Positions 12,668-24,808 of a stretch of 64,000 nt of DNA are shown here, piece by piece. The notes under the pieces are model-generated. The model did no database searches. It was not told the origin of the DNA and saw only the letters and a list, made by a program, of their open reading frames with translations. Positions within the stretch are counted from its first letter, which is position 1, and every line of letters starts with the position of its first letter. The stretch comes from Aaosphaeria pasadenensis (taxonomy: Eukaryota > Ascomycota > Dothideomycetes > Pleosporales): the NCBI GenBank assembly GCA_022813625.1, contig JAKLMB010000004.1:434001-498000 (forward strand), written 5' to 3'. The position numbers were made by a program, and so were the translations under genes.

Positions 12668-14402
12668 TCAGACGGAGGGGGCCTTGCGAGGCCTGAACCG
12701 CGTGTTGAACTCCGTCTGCCGCACGAACCACGCGTTGTGTGTCTTCCACTCGCTATCTGGGCGCTCGAGCTCGATCTATACGTTGCGTTAGTGACATATT
12801 TCACAAGAGACCTCGAAGGTCACGTGCGTCAGGGGCAGGGGGTGAGGGAGGGGGATAGTTCGAACTCACCTCGAACCGCCTCAAGAAACTAGGCACCAAC
12901 TTGTACACCTCCAGCAAGCTGATGTTCCTACCAATGCAGGTCCTGGCCCCGGCGCCGAACTGGAACATCGTCGCCTTCATGAGCTTGAGCTGCTCTGGAG
13001 ACGCATCGATCCAGCGCTCGGGGCGGAAGGCGTCGACGTCGTGGCCGAAGACCTCAGGCCGGCGGTGCAGGACCCACGCGTTGCAGCCGACGATGGTGCC
13101 GCCGGGGACGAAGGTTCCAAGCACGTCGATGCCCTGGGGCGGGACGACGCGCTCGAGAATGAGGCCCGCGGCCGGGTGCACGCGGAAGGACTCCTGGATG
13201 ACGGCGTCGAGGTAGGGGAGCCGCTGGGACTCGGACCACGAGACGGTGCGGTTGGCGCGGGATTCGATGGTGCCGTCGGCCACGGCGGAGTCGAGTTCGT
13301 GCATGAGTTTCGCGTAGACGCGCGGGTGCTTGAGCAGGAAGTAGAAGACGCTCGAGAGGGAGATGGCGGTCGTTTCGGAGCCGGCGAATACCATGGATGT
13401 GCATGAGGCGAGCACCTGCGTGTCCGTCATGAATTCCGGGTGGTCGTGCGCGGCCTGCGCGAACTTGGTGAGGAGGTCGACGCCGCGCGGGTTTGACTGG
13501 TCGTCGGGCACGCCGTAGGCTTTGATCTTTTGGATCTCGCCTGCGCGCTCGTTGGAGCGGGTCTGGGCGAAGAGGGTTACGGGGAAGACGGTGTTGCTGA
13601 GGCCGATGCGCTGCGCGAAGAGGCGGATCGGGTTCTTCTCGAGGATCAGGTCGAGGATGGGCATCTGGCCGATGGGGCCCGCGTAGCTGAGGAATTTGCC
13701 TAGGAAGGCGATGATGCCGTCGACGTCGCGGTTCTCCTCGACGAATCCGAGGCGCTTGCTCCAGGTCAGGTCGCCGATGACGTCGAAGGCGAAGTACTGG
13801 AGCCATTGGCTGAAGTTGCACGTCTTGCTCGTGCTGGCGTACAACTGCTCCGTCTTGTCGAGGAAGACGCTGAGGGTGGAGGTGACGAGTGGCTCGTAGT
13901 TGACCAGCGAGCTCATTGCGAAGGCATTGTTGACGCAGCGGCGGTACTTTGCGTGGTAGTCCTCATTGGTGGTGGAGAAGAGGGATTGCAGACGTCGACC
14001 TTTGGACACGGCGTTCTGAACCGGGTAGAAATCGGACTGTGTGGTACTGGTCAGTGACTTGTTCTTCTCTGATATCAGTCCGTCAAAGATACCTACCTTG
14101 ACCATCCCCTTGTTCAGGCCGTAGATTATCTTGATAGCCCGTGGGTCTGCAAACGACAACACATTGGGGCCAAGTCTGACAATATCGCCGTGCTCGCGAT
14201 GAAGTCGAATGATGGTCCATTCATGCTTCCTCCCCCAGACGTCCCAAAACCTCCACCAGTTTGTGTACGCTGCTAACCAATGACCTGGATGTTTGTGCAG
14301 TCCATTCCAGAACTTGTTATGTATCAGGTGCCCAACAACAACTGACACCAGCACGACAGGCCAGTACTGTACAAGCAAAGGAATGACTTCGTTGAGAAGC
14401 AT
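12668..14402 (-). CDS. cytochrome P450, pisatin demethylase-like
   Basis: Three exons on the minus strand (14402-14097, 14036-12870, 12775-12668) give 526 residues. Intron 1 (14037-14096) has GTAGGT, CACTGAC and ACACAG; intron 2 (12776-12869) has GTGAGT, CACTAAC and GTATAG. Both are needed for family-like continuity (MVK-SDFYPVQ and RRFE-IELERPD). P450 signatures are all present: I-helix AGSETT (320-325), ExxR as ESFR (384-387), PERW and the haem loop FGAGARTCIG with the iron-binding Cys469. An N-terminal hydrophobic helix (about residues 5-28) anchors it in the ER. The overall sequence resembles the fungal group containing pisatin demethylase, but the substrate cannot be inferred. No biosynthetic partner genes or P450 reductase lie nearby. 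Start chosen at the first ATG (MLLNEV); six upstream in-frame codons have no ATG. Confidence 0.9.
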
Positions 14403-15972
14403 TGTGGCTGGTGATATCAAACGATCTAACCTGTGTTGAAAAAAGCTAGATATATATTAATGGGAGGGAAGCCTTAGCTCTTCATATCCAGAGGCAGATT
14501 GAGCACGTTGCACTAAAGGTATTTAAAGTTATAATGGAAATGTAACAGCCGCGGTGGCATGGCCTGTCTGCCGTTACGAAGTGTGTACGTGCACATGTAC
14601 CCATTGATAGAAGACGATTTTCGGCATAGCGGGCTGCCTTGGAGCCAACAACGCGGCCCACGAAGCTCATCGGCAGTTGGTGATGTACGGGGAGGTATGT
14701 ACTGTGAAGATAAACCTCGAGTTTAGGGCGAAACATCAATGGCTTAGAATGGGATTCCCCGTGGCTCGGCATGTGGATCACAAGTGTAACCGCGGGGGAG
14801 GTGGCTCGCGGGGCTCTGCTCCATTCCACATAGGTTACCTGAATGTTCAACTCTTGTTGGCCGTCGTCTCACGACGCATTAGTTGTGATTACTATTTTCT
14901 CGCCAACTTCTCTTAATTCTACCAATTCTTTTTAAGTTGCAATTTCGATGCTGTCTTTGGGACGCCCAGTCCTCAATCTTCTTGGTTTGGGGGATTGAGT
15001 CAATTTGGAGATCGCCCGGTGCTGGCTCGGTGGCCTCGGAAAGTCCATGGCTGGTCAACAATTTCCTGGTTGATGGCTGTCTCATTCTTGACGTATCTCG
15101 CGAACTGCCGGCTATCGATTCTCACGTCCATGCTGCGGCTAAGCTGGCCAGTGGCTGCGAACGAGCAATAGCAAGATTGAGGGATGCTTAGCTCGAGGTC
15201 GGCAGTTGGTTTTCCTTATGGTTTGGGGAAGTGCCGAGTTAGGATGGGCCCTTAGTCATCCATCCATAGACATCGTTAACTAGAGGGAGGCGACAACTAC
15301 GGAGCAGGGAACATCAACAGTACTCGTCGGGTCGGTGTGGCGTGAGTTGGAATTTCTATTAAACCTCCGATGTGCTGCAATCCGTTCGCGATGGCTAGTC
15401 CATGTACTGGGATGCAAATCGGACTTCGTGGGGATTCCTGGAGGTCCTATCTTGGACGTCCACTCTCAGGTCATCTTCAAAAGCGTCCTGCGATGCCCTT
15501 CGCTCATCGGGTATACTGTAGAAGAGCGTCCACTGCCCGTGTCTTCGGTACAGAGTCAATTCGAATGATAAATGGCTCGAGATCGTTGTTGGCCCGATGA
15601 CTTCTTATTTCCTCTTGGTGCGTCTCATCAAGATATGAAGCAAGCCGACAGAATGAAGCATATTGCATAAAATCAATGCATTGGTCGATTGCCATAGCTT
15701 TCAGAATACAGTAGAATATCAGTCGTTGTCGAGATTATGTCGTGTTGTTATACTAACATATTAGATGTATTTCCCTATACAACCAGAATACTTCTGACAT
15801 ATGTGAAAGGATCCATGCCGGACATTTTTGGTCGGGACCCCACCCGACGAGCACAACTCAGCCGCAACCCGTCTTGCTATCCTCCCACGTTTCATTGACG
15901 CATTCTATATGACATACTCCATGAGCTAGTTGGAGTTATATAAAAGTTTCGATCCACCGAGGCGACAACATC
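14403..15972. other. divergent intergenic region, P450 and 2EXR-like gene
   Basis: There is no convincing gene. A TATATAT stretch about 50 bases upstream of the P450 ATG (near 14450-14458) could serve as its TATA element. Open frames at 14677-15600 show no recognisable content. Confidence 0.5.
15937..15945 (+). promoter_or_regulatory. TATA-box-like element
   Basis: TATATAAAA lies 27 bases before the ATG at 15973. If it functions, transcription would start very close to the start codon, so the 5' UTR would be extremely short or the true start is a later ATG. Confidence 0.4.
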
Positions 15973-17112
15973 ATGCCGGATCCAGAGTTGAATACATGCG
16001 GTAACTATAGGCAGCCCTGCGACGCCGATCTCGTCATAAGGCTGACACCCGTACCAGAATCGCAAACACAATGCCCTCTCTTGTTCAAGCTCTCTACTGA
16101 GCTCCGCTTGATGATATGGGAGTACGCTATAGGGGATCAAAGCGTACAAATCGGCTTCCAGCAGAACCACCTGACCCATTCCATCTGTAATCCCCTTCTT
16201 TGGAAGAACCGCCGCCCAATCATCCCCGTGTCTTCGATGGGGAGACATGGCACAGTGCGAACCTTCGTGTGTCGCCAGCTCCGACATCAAGTCTATGCCC
16301 ATGCGACCATGAATCAAGAACATTTCAACGACCTCTCCCAAAATGTCATGATTTGCGATCTTATCTACGCAATGTCAAAGACGCCGATGCCGCCCAGCAC
16401 ATTGGGAAGTCTCCTTCTAACATGTAGGCAAATGTGCGTAGACCCAACAATGAACCAAACTGCAGAGACAACTTCTAACTATTCCCCTCCTTCAAGGTAC
16501 TCCGAGACCATTGAGATGTTGTACACCAAAAGCACCTTCATCTTCCCACAACCATGGCTATTCCCCTGCTTCCTCGCCACCATCTCGCCCGCCAACTCTC
16601 AGTTCCTCCGCTCCCTGACCATCTGCCTCAAAATGAGCGACAACGACTCACCCTGCTCGCAGAACCCATACCACGACAGCAAGCAAGCACTCGCCTCGGG
16701 GCAATTCAATTACATAGGGTCGTGGCACCACATCCAGACCTCCTTGTCGACGATGCCAAATCTCAGAACTGTGAAAGTAATCATAGGCGAACCGCACGCG
16801 GAGACATATGCAAACTCGTGGAGGCAGTTCGATCACGAGGCCCTGACGAAAAGGCTGGTGGAGTATTTCACGAAGAGGAGGTGTAGGGCGAGGGGGATCA
16901 AAATGCAGATTTACGTGCCGTTTGTGAGGATCAAGCACCTTGGGAATAGTATGATATCTTGGGAGACGGATGTGGAGTGTGAGCCCCTGGTCAGGGATCT
17001 GGAAAGAAAGCTGCGGAGTAGAGGCATGGTTTGCGAGGTTGTAGCGGGTGGGATGATCGCAATGCGGAAAGAGATGATTGGAGAATATGTAGGTGATGAT
17101 AGTCCATTCTAG
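15973..17112 (+). CDS. 2EXR / fungal F-box-like domain protein
   Basis: Two exons, 15973-16433 and 16497-17112, give 358 residues. The 63-nt intron (GTGCGT, TTCTAAC, TCAAG) is in frame, but removing it restores the motif LLLTCRQMYSETIEMLYT. The N-terminus carries FKLSTELRLMIWEYAIG, a form of the (L)P.ELR..IWE motif typical of the large fungal 2EXR/DUF7730-like group. The tail after the ETIEMLYTKSTFIF strand follows the same group layout. Members are abundant and mostly uncharacterised in Pezizomycotina, so no function is proposed. It is convergent with the GT90 gene; only 332 bases separate the stops. Confidence 0.8.
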   Translation: MPDPELNTCGNYRQPCDADLVIRLTPVPESQTQCPLLFKLSTELRLMIWEYAIGDQSVQIGFQQNHLTHSICNPLLWKNRRPIIPVSSMGRHGTVRTFVCRQLRHQVYAHATMNQEHFNDLSQNVMICDLIYAMSKTPMPPSTLGSLLLTCRQMCVDPTMNQTAETTSNYSPPSRYSETIEMLYTKSTFIFPQPWLFPCFLATISPANSQFLRSLTICLKMSDNDSPCSQNPYHDSKQALASGQFNYIGSWHHIQTSLSTMPNLRTVKVIIGEPHAETYANSWRQFDHEALTKRLVEYFTKRRCRARGIKMQIYVPFVRIKHLGNSMISWETDVECEPLVRDLERKLRSRGMVCEVVAGGMIAMRKEMIGEYVGDDSPF

Positions 17113-17444
17113 GACGATTGCGATATGAATATCCTAGCCTATCCTTTTAGGTTGTGGTACGAAATCTGAGTGGTGCCAATTTGTGGCGGTCAACATAGAT
17201 CAAGGTCACTTCAGGTCTGGAAGCGTTCACTGTAAGATATTTCTCCTTCAACCATTCATTTGTAGTCATACATGCAAAGACAAATTGGTATCTTACGCGT
17301 CCTGTGATCGAAACAACCGCTTAAAGCCCAACGCCACATTGCACATGCCGCAACAAGCACATACCAAAATCTATATACGATGGCGATACTCCTTGACAAG
17401 TTCTATGTTACAGTTCTCTTATATTCAGTCCATGTACATTTGTT
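17113..17444. other. convergent 3' regions
   Basis: This short stretch between two convergent stop codons shows no gene and no clear structure. Confidence 0.5.
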
Positions 17445-20400
17445 TTAGGGTCCAGAGTATCCAATAGACTCTCTGTTATCGTCGATTACCCTTCCGTATC
17501 TAGGATCAGATTAGCAGAGATTCATTCATATCAAATATTTCGGCATGTGACTTACTCTAAAAGTAAGCGAAAGAACCATACTTCAAAGTCGACGTTTCTT
17601 AACACCTTGCCTGACCAGTCTGTGCTACGTTCGGCAATCTCCCGGGCTTTTCTCTCACCAATGGAGTCACCATTACCACCCTTATTCTCTTCGTGTGCCT
17701 TGGGGAGGATCTCTTTCCCATTGGCATCTTGGCGACCGCCTCCAAACCATCGCACGAGGTCGAGATGCTCGTCTCCGATCAAAGAGAGGGGAACATAGTG
17801 TACCCAAGGTTTGAGCCACTCCTGATGCCATTCCCTGAACACGGCCATTTTGTATGTCAAACTTCGGCTCTTCAGAAATGCGTAGAATCTGCCAGAGAAA
17901 GCATTGCCATCCATGTCGAGCAAGTGCTTATAATACCACGCGTCCTGGCCGTCGACGTGTTCTACAACTTTGAAAAACTCTTCCTGTGCTTTGCAATCGG
18001 CTGGGTCGCATTGCCCGACGTGGCTGAATTTTACGTCGATATAGCGATCCAGCTCATTGCGCTCTACCTCTTGGAGTTCATAATCAGAGACTTCATCGTT
18101 CCCTTTACTGACGAGGATCTTAGCTGTGTCGGGCCTGTTCAAGCGTTTAACGATGTGTTGCCTGTGCTGCCGTCTCCAACCACCGTTCCGGCTAAAGCCG
18201 CCTGTCGTGGAACCTCTCCAGTAGAGGCTGTTCGTTTTGTTCTCCCAAGTAGTGTCATGCCAAGAATCATACCCTACCTTCCCGAACCAATACCATGGGC
18301 TTGGGTAGAGGATGTCTTGAAAACTTGAGATCTTTGATTGCGAGAATACTGGCGTAAGCTCGTGGATGATATTGAAAGCGTTGGGTCGCTCGAAAAATCC
18401 GAAACGAGATGCTATTGACGGAGAGTTGCAAATGTCGGAGAACGCAGTCTGGTTGTAAACGTAGTTGAGAGGCGCGACAGCGTAAGATGTCAGGTTATCC
18501 GTTGCGTCGTCCTCCAAGACCCGTGCCTGGCTGGTGATAGGACAGGACAGACGGGCGTGAGTCCAGGTCTTTTGATGCGCGAACCTATTGAAGCGGCTTA
18601 TAGATGCATCACTGAATCGCTTGCCATCACCTAGATCAGACGGGCGTGCCGAGAAAGAATTAAGCACAGTTTGGCTGGTAATCGCTGCCGGAACAGCTTT
18701 ATCCCGTGCTTGGGCAACAAGGAGGGCAAGTTCACCGTCGGGGACCACAACCCTAGGCTCGTCATGGATGTTGAACGCAAGATCCATATCGGGTAGAAAC
18801 TGTAGAAAATTCTTCATCATGCCAATAGTAGCTTGTTGTTGCCACTCTGGCCCATTTTCAACCTTCACAACGTTGCCGTCTCGAATCATCATCGCCACTA
18901 GGGCATTTTCTTCGTAACCCGCCAGTGCGAGGCGCACACGAGATCGAATGGTAGACGGTTGAAGAGCCCAAAAAGGTAGTAAGGACTCATTGATGGTATC
19001 AAATTCATCGATAAGCAGGACATTGTTCCTCCTTGCGAATTCATACCACTTGTCGAAATGTGGAGGTGGTGCTACGCCATTCCGGCGACGATATTCTTGA
19101 ACAGCTTCCTCTAAAGTTTTCGATTGCTTGTTTAATACTTCCTCGAATTCTTTCTCGGCCGTATCGATCAACTGATGAGCCGGATGGCCTTTCTTCGTAT
19201 CGACTGGGATAGGAGCGAATGGAGTCTCTGGCGAGGATGCGGTCAAGTTGGGTAAACGTTCTGAGCTCGGTGATCCCGAGTGAGACCCAGAAACGACACG
19301 GAACAAAAAGAGACCGAATGAAATCGCTGTGACTATCAGGAGGACGCGTTTCGATCGCAAAGTAGTCCGAATTTCGTTAACCGCAGTAGACGAAGATGGG
19401 ATAGAAAGATATAATAAGGAGGCGACGACAAAGACGACTGTGAACCAGATTCCTGAAAACGTCGGAACAAATGCAATGAGGCTTGCACATAGATACGAGA
19501 ACAGGTATAGAAACGATGTGTGGACGGCACCTTGCTGAAACAGCTGGCTAGGTGTTAGCATATAATAGCAATGAGAAAACCTGCACTGAAAGCATGATGT
19601 ACACATACTGTAGAGAGGACAGTAGTGGCTTAATACATCATTGACGTAATGTCTGGGCTGCAATCCAAGCAAGAGGAAACTATACTTACCAACATGTATA
19701 GCAAAATATTGACAAGAACATTAACAAGAATCATGAGTAGACACTGCTCAACCGTTCTCTGGTAGTGTATCGACTTCCAGTCACCCCAGAAGTGCCGGTA
19801 TACCGGCTCCCATGAGATGGCGCGGGAATTGATCGATGGTTCAAAGAGGTAGGTGCCTGCGCTACAAGCAACCATTATTACAACTGAGATATCCCTCAAA
19901 CAAGCAAAATGCTGTTCTCTTTGCACGCCTTGCAACGATCGATGACGCAGGTATGTGCCGTTTGCTGACATGAGACCCCTTCGGCCATCATCGCTTTCTT
20001 CTTGGGGGCCCTTCAGAGCGTTTTCGAAAAGAACCAAACCGGTCGCAGTGAAGATTACACTACTAAGGCTCAATGCCGTTGTTGCTGCAAGTGTGTAGCG
20101 CGAAGCGAGGGCAGCGAGGGCAGATATGGTGACGACAGTTAAAATACGGAAAGAACCCCCTTGTCTTTTCTCCAGACTTGTCGTTCCATCGGATTGTAAG
20201 TCGTCAATTGAGGTATAGGAGGGAAGACCGACGTGCTTTAAGACCATATCACTCCGCGAGAGAAGTACTACGAGGAGCGGAAGAAGTCCCTAGAATACGG
20301 TCAGCTTTCTTCTCTCAAAAGTGGAATCCGAATCACCTTCATGGACCAAATTCCCTCCTTGTCGCAGGGTGCTCTGTCGCATACTTGTGACAGAGCCAAG

Positions 20401-20807
20401 AAGGCGCCAGCGAGCCAGCTTGTTATTTTCCTATTCCTACTACCGGTACTAGACCATATCCCAACGCGAAAAATTGTGGCGAGCCATATCAATCCCCATG
20501 AAACGGCTGTCACGAAGAGTGAATGTTGGACGGGACCATAAGCAGTCGCTATGGTGCCGAGCAGACCGAGAAACAGAGGAACGGAAAGATGTTGATTTTT
20601 GACGGCATACTCCGTTACTGATGTTATAACCGGGTGCATTGGAGTAGCAGGAGGGTCAGCGGACGTCGCGGGACATGAGGATGATTCGGCTGTGACGTTG
20701 ACGTTGTCAAGATGAATATCGAACTGTACGGGCGAGCTGTTCCGCAAACAGGAGGAGCGTTCGCCTGAATCGGAAAGGACGGGGCTTGAGCTTGGCAGGG
20801 CAGCCAT
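17445..20807 (-). CDS. GT90 (CAP10-type) glycosyltransferase with multi-pass membrane N-terminus
   Basis: Exons on the minus strand: 20807-20337, 20289-19690, then 19534-17556 and 17499-17445, with a possible 27-nt micro-exon at 19607-19581. The protein is 1034 residues without the micro-exon or 1043 with it. The first 400 or so residues contain many hydrophobic helices. The C-terminal two thirds is the CAP10/GT90 domain: WYEFARRNN, DLAFNIHDEPRV, NIIHELTPVFS, LYWRGSTTGG, an FSHVGQCD segment and the ending RSLTYKMAVFREWHQEWLKPWVHYVPL. The last 56-nt intron (17500-17555) is needed to recover the family tail EYGRVIDDNRESIGYSG. In Cryptococcus, GT90 enzymes act in capsule synthesis and Cxt1 is a xylosyltransferase. 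In filamentous fungi the acceptor is mostly unknown, and a Golgi location is inferred. Exon A ends at a weak GTGATT donor. Confidence 0.85.
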
Positions 20808-21892
20808 GACACGAGGCGGGCAGGGATCTCTCCACCGAGGAGATCGCCCACGTCCGACTCACGATATTGCTGGGGGACGCACTCTCCACTGGAGAGTTGG
20901 AAACTTATAGTCATCGATCCGTGATTGTGATGGAGAGAAGACGTTGCAAAGGGTTCTCCGACCCAAGGTAGTGTAACTCAGACCCTGCATCAAGACGTTG
21001 TGGTCAGTTAACCATCCCTTGATTGACGGAATGGGATTAGACTACCTCGTGGCAACCTGATACAAACAGGAACGCGGAAGCGGATCTAGCAATCTTGCAT
21101 CTGGCATGCTGTGGGTGCAGTCAACTTGAAAAACAATGGTTCCAACTTTTCGCTCATGTATCTCCGCCGCGTCAGTGTCGACATGCTGGTACCGTTTCGA
21201 ACCTTTCAAGCTTCTCCTATGTCGTCGATAACAAGTGAACGTGTTCCCAGAGATGTGGTTCATTTGACCCATATATACTCTACCTGTTATACTAATCGAA
21301 TTTGAAGTAACTTTGCATGCATGGTATATGCCAGAAGGCAGTCTTTCGAAAGTCTCAAGTTCGCCAGATATGACTCTCTGTAACTTCTCGTGTTTCTCCT
21401 TCAAGAGTAATTAGAAACCTACATAAATCATATGTTCTACCGATCTCATGTCCATTGCTATTTTTATCATTCGACCTCACTTGAATGTTAAGATATCCTG
21501 TACTCTAGATGTGTTTCGGTATTTGCATTTGGATCACTCAAATAGCAATATTTCTGATACCTATGTCATTGTCCCATAATTCAAGCAGCCTACTCTATCT
21601 AGCACCTGCTTTCTCATAGTACATCATGTTTATACATTTAGAGATAAGCATTGCAACCTTTGGCCGCGTGGGATCTACACAGTCTGGGCTTTTGAATATC
21701 ATAATCTCGTGAGTTATTTCAATTGCTTCGCCAACCATATGGGCCTGATGAAACAAGGATGCATTGTCTTGATATTGCTAGCACGTTGTAGTATTGAGAA
21801 TAGAAAAGGGTGAATCTGGAGCCGTTTTGGCCTCAACTGATTAGAGTTCCTGAATAGGAAGGCTCGACAACACAGGGATTCATCTCCAAATG
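20808..21892. other. 1.1 kb intergenic region
   Basis: It lies upstream of the GT90 gene and downstream of cysteine dioxygenase (both minus strand). Small open frames near 21042-21404 have no recognisable content. AT-rich sequence from about 21400 to 21800 is probably terminator or UTR. Confidence 0.5.
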
Positions 21893-22649
21893 TCAACCTC
21901 TAGCATTACTGCCGTACTCCGAGTAAAACGTACATCGAGGTAGGTGCGAAGCATGGCCTGTTTTCTCGTTGAAGATGTTGCAACCGTACACGGCAGCGTT
22001 CGGAGGTGTGTATACTAATTTTGTAAGTACAATTGCGATACACCTTTCAATCCAGCTAAACGTACAGTGTAAAGATACAGCAAATTCGCTTGAATGTGGA
22101 TTTGATATCTTATGGAGGCCTAGCTTATCCGACATGTAGGTCACCTCGTCTCTGCTATAGACAGTTTCCTTATTTACGACTAAGGGACTTTCTTCGTTCT
22201 GGTTCAATTGCACGGTTGGCCAATGATATCGGGTCTCTTTGAGCTGGCCCTTCAGAATTTTCATGACGCAGTGTGCATTGGCGTGACTATCTTGTGTTAG
22301 TAGCTAGCATATAGGGCGAGGTCCTTTCTTAGAAAGAACGTACTCATGGACTGGACTCGCTTTGCCTGGTGTCCAAACTAGAATAAGCTGATATGTCAGT
22401 GTTGCCACCAAAGTATTTTACATAGGTACCAACCAGATTGCTTTTCCCATTTCCTTTGTCCACGAGATTTCTAGTATACGGTAAATTCGATTTCTCGAAC
22501 TTGTATTTCTCCCACTCGCACTCATTGGAGGTGTATTGTGCCATCAGCGATTGAAGCTCTTCTGTGTCTACATCTTCAGAGCCGATGCCTGAACAAGGAC
22601 CAAGCTTCTCTCGGAGAGCGGCCACCAGTGTTTCGAAAGAATTCGCCAT
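21893..22649 (-). CDS. CDO1: cysteine dioxygenase
   Basis: Four exons on the minus strand (22649-22430, 22377-22344, 22286-22066, 22014-21893) with introns of 52, 57 and 51 nt give 198 residues, the usual size. The enzyme oxidises cysteine to cysteine sulfinate with O2, using a mononuclear non-haem iron, and controls cysteine levels and sulfur flow. Visible residues: iron ligands His84 and His86 (VHDHANAHC) and His143 (GLHKI); the Ser156-His158-Tyr160 second-shell triad (SLHLY); and Cys91, which matches the Cys that forms the Cys-Tyr thioether cofactor in the mammalian enzyme, with Tyr160 as partner. The second exon is only 34 nt. It is divergent from DRG1. Confidence 0.93.
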
Positions 22650-23232
22650 GAAATAAATCTGATGGTTTTGCGTTCCAGTGGATTATGGAATAATGATGAT
22701 AAGATATCACTCACTATCCATCGAGCAAAGTGTCGTCCTTATTTATGAAAAGACAACTCTGATGACGACAGCTGGAACTAGTGCACGGAATGAGGTTCTA
22801 TGGGTAATCACCGCAGCTACTCATCAAGGACGAACGATATAGGGAAGGACGTTGGGCCATGTTTGAGATGCAAACAGGAAGGGAAGAGAAGTGCAACCAC
22901 GTATAGACATTTTGAAATCGTCAGTGGCCTAATGGACAAAAGCTGATTGCAAGCCTCTTGACGCTACAGCCAAGTAAAAGAAGCGACAATCCAATCAAAT
23001 CGTTCATGAAAGCCTTCAATATCAACTGGGATAGTTTGCACAGAAAAAATACTTTGGCAAGCGATTTGTAGTGGGTCCGGAGTCGGAGAAAACTTTTGCC
23101 GGTCCAGCATTTGCCCCGCCAGCCGAACAACCATCGTCGTCACTCCGCAGCCGTAACCTCAAATTTGTGAGACAGCGCCAAACTACATCTTCAAGCGGTT
23201 TGAGAGTGGCTTTGGGCCCATAATCCGGCAAG
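22650..23232. promoter_or_regulatory. shared divergent promoter region, CDO1 and DRG1
   Basis: 583 bases separate the two start codons. No coding frame is convincing. I see no clear TATA element for DRG1; the CDO1 side is AT-rich close to its ATG. Confidence 0.5.
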
Positions 23233-24808
23233 ATGGCGACCACCGTGGATAAAGTGAGTGGAAAATACTTGTTCAAAGCGATTGGTATGCTAATTGTGCA
23301 TTTCTATTAGATCAAGGAAATCGAGTCCGAAGTGAGCGACACTTCCGTAGCACACAATGCCCAAATACTGATACCGGCGTAGATGGCTCGAACCCAGAAA
23401 AATAAGGCGACATCTTTCCATCTTGGTACAGGATATTGTTCCCGCATCCGCATGTATACATGCTCATACTTGTATAGGTCAATTGAAGGCAAAGCTTGCT
23501 AAACTCAAGAGGGAGTTGCTCACTCCCAGTTCTAGTGGAGGTGGCGGCGGTGGTATGTTTGTCCATACAATTTTTGGTGGCAGATGTTAATTCGTTATAG
23601 TTGGTTTCGACGTGGCCAGAACCGGTGTTGCCAGTGTGTGAGTTTACTCTCGTCGCAATTCTGCGTCATTCACTAACTAAACAATCAGTGGTTTCATAGG
23701 TTTTCCGTCCGTGGGGAAGAGTACACTTATGAGTCGTTTGACTGGCCAGCACTCAGAAGGTTTGTCAACCCCCAGTGCATCATAAAAGCAAACACTGACG
23801 ATCCGTAGCTGCTGCGTACGAGTTCACAACGGTATTCCATCCTTCTATGCACCCTTCCCTCGAGATCATTGACTGAATTGACCATAGCTTACAACTGTCC
23901 CCGGCCAAGTTGTATATAACGGCGCGAAAATCCAAATTCTTGATCTCCCAGGTATCATTCAGGGTGCCAAAGACGGCAAGGGTCGTGGACGACAGGTTAT
24001 TGCAGTGGCTAAGACTTGCCATCTGATCTTCATAGTCTTGGATGTCAACAAGCCGTTGACCGACAAGCGAGTAATCGAAAACGAATTGGAAGGCTTTGGT
24101 ATCCGTATAAACAAAAGTCCCCCAAACATCGTTTTCAAAAAGAAGGATAAGGGCGGTATCAACATCACTTCAACGATCCCTTTGAGCCATATCGACCATG
24201 ACGAGGTCAAGGCCGTGTTGAGCGAATATCGAATATCGAATGCAGATGTAGCCATTCGCTGCGATGCGACGGTGGACGACTTGATCGACGTTTTGGAAGC
24301 AAAAAGTCGGAGCTATATCCCGGTCATCTACGCGCTGAACAAGATTGATGCGATCACCATCGAGGAGCTAGATCTTTTGTACCGCATCCCGAATGCTTGT
24401 CCCATCAGCTCTGAGCACGGCTGGAACGTTGATGAGCTCTTAGAGCAGATGTGGGAAAAGCTAAACCTTGTGCGGGTGTACACGAAACCAAAGGGCAGAA
24501 TGCCAGACTACTCAGCACCCGTCGTCCTGAGATCTTCGGCTTGCACTGTTGAGGATTTCGTGCGTAGTCCCCTTGTCTTTCATTGAGCTCGCTAACCGGT
24601 CGATAGTGTAATTCGATCCACAAGACGATTGTTGAGCAGTTCAAGCAAGCCATTGTATATGGAAAGTCAGTAAAGCATCAACCCCAACGGGTGGGATTGG
24701 CCCACGAGCTCGCCGATGAGGATATCAGTAAGCCTAGATCCCAATGTAATGTATTGCATCGGTCACTTGAAGCTCACATCATGACCAGTTACCATCATCA
24801 AACGATAG
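23233..24808 (+). CDS. DRG1: DRG1/Rbg1 translation-associated GTPase
   Basis: Ten exons: 23233-23253, 23311-23331, 23383-23425, 23478-23552, 23601-23637, 23689-23759, 23809-23831, 23888-24559, 24607-24727, 24789-24808. They give 367 residues, the normal length for this conserved family. The N-terminus ([23 protein letters not shown]) is the helical region that in yeast binds Tma46/DFRP1. The GTPase core shows G1 GFPSVGKS (70-77), switch region FTTLTTVPG, G3 DLPG (116-119) and an NKID motif. A DRG-specific insert and a C-terminal TGS domain ([21 protein letters not shown]) follow, ending DIITIIKR. DRG1 proteins associate with translating ribosomes and relieve stalls. The split into nine introns with two 21-nt exons at the front is notable. 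The penultimate splice (VEDF-CNSI) and the last (DI-ITII) restore the conserved ending. Confidence 0.95.

Noticed and set aside
13041..13821. long open frames antisense to and in other frames of the P450
   Set aside because: They come from the high GC content at third positions of the P450 coding strand and are Arg/Pro/Gly-rich shadows.
12668..20807. secondary-metabolite gene cluster (P450 plus glycosyltransferase)
   Set aside because: No polyketide synthase, NRPS, terpene synthase or pathway regulator is present. GT90 is a membrane-bound polysaccharide-type transferase, and the gene between is a 2EXR-like protein.
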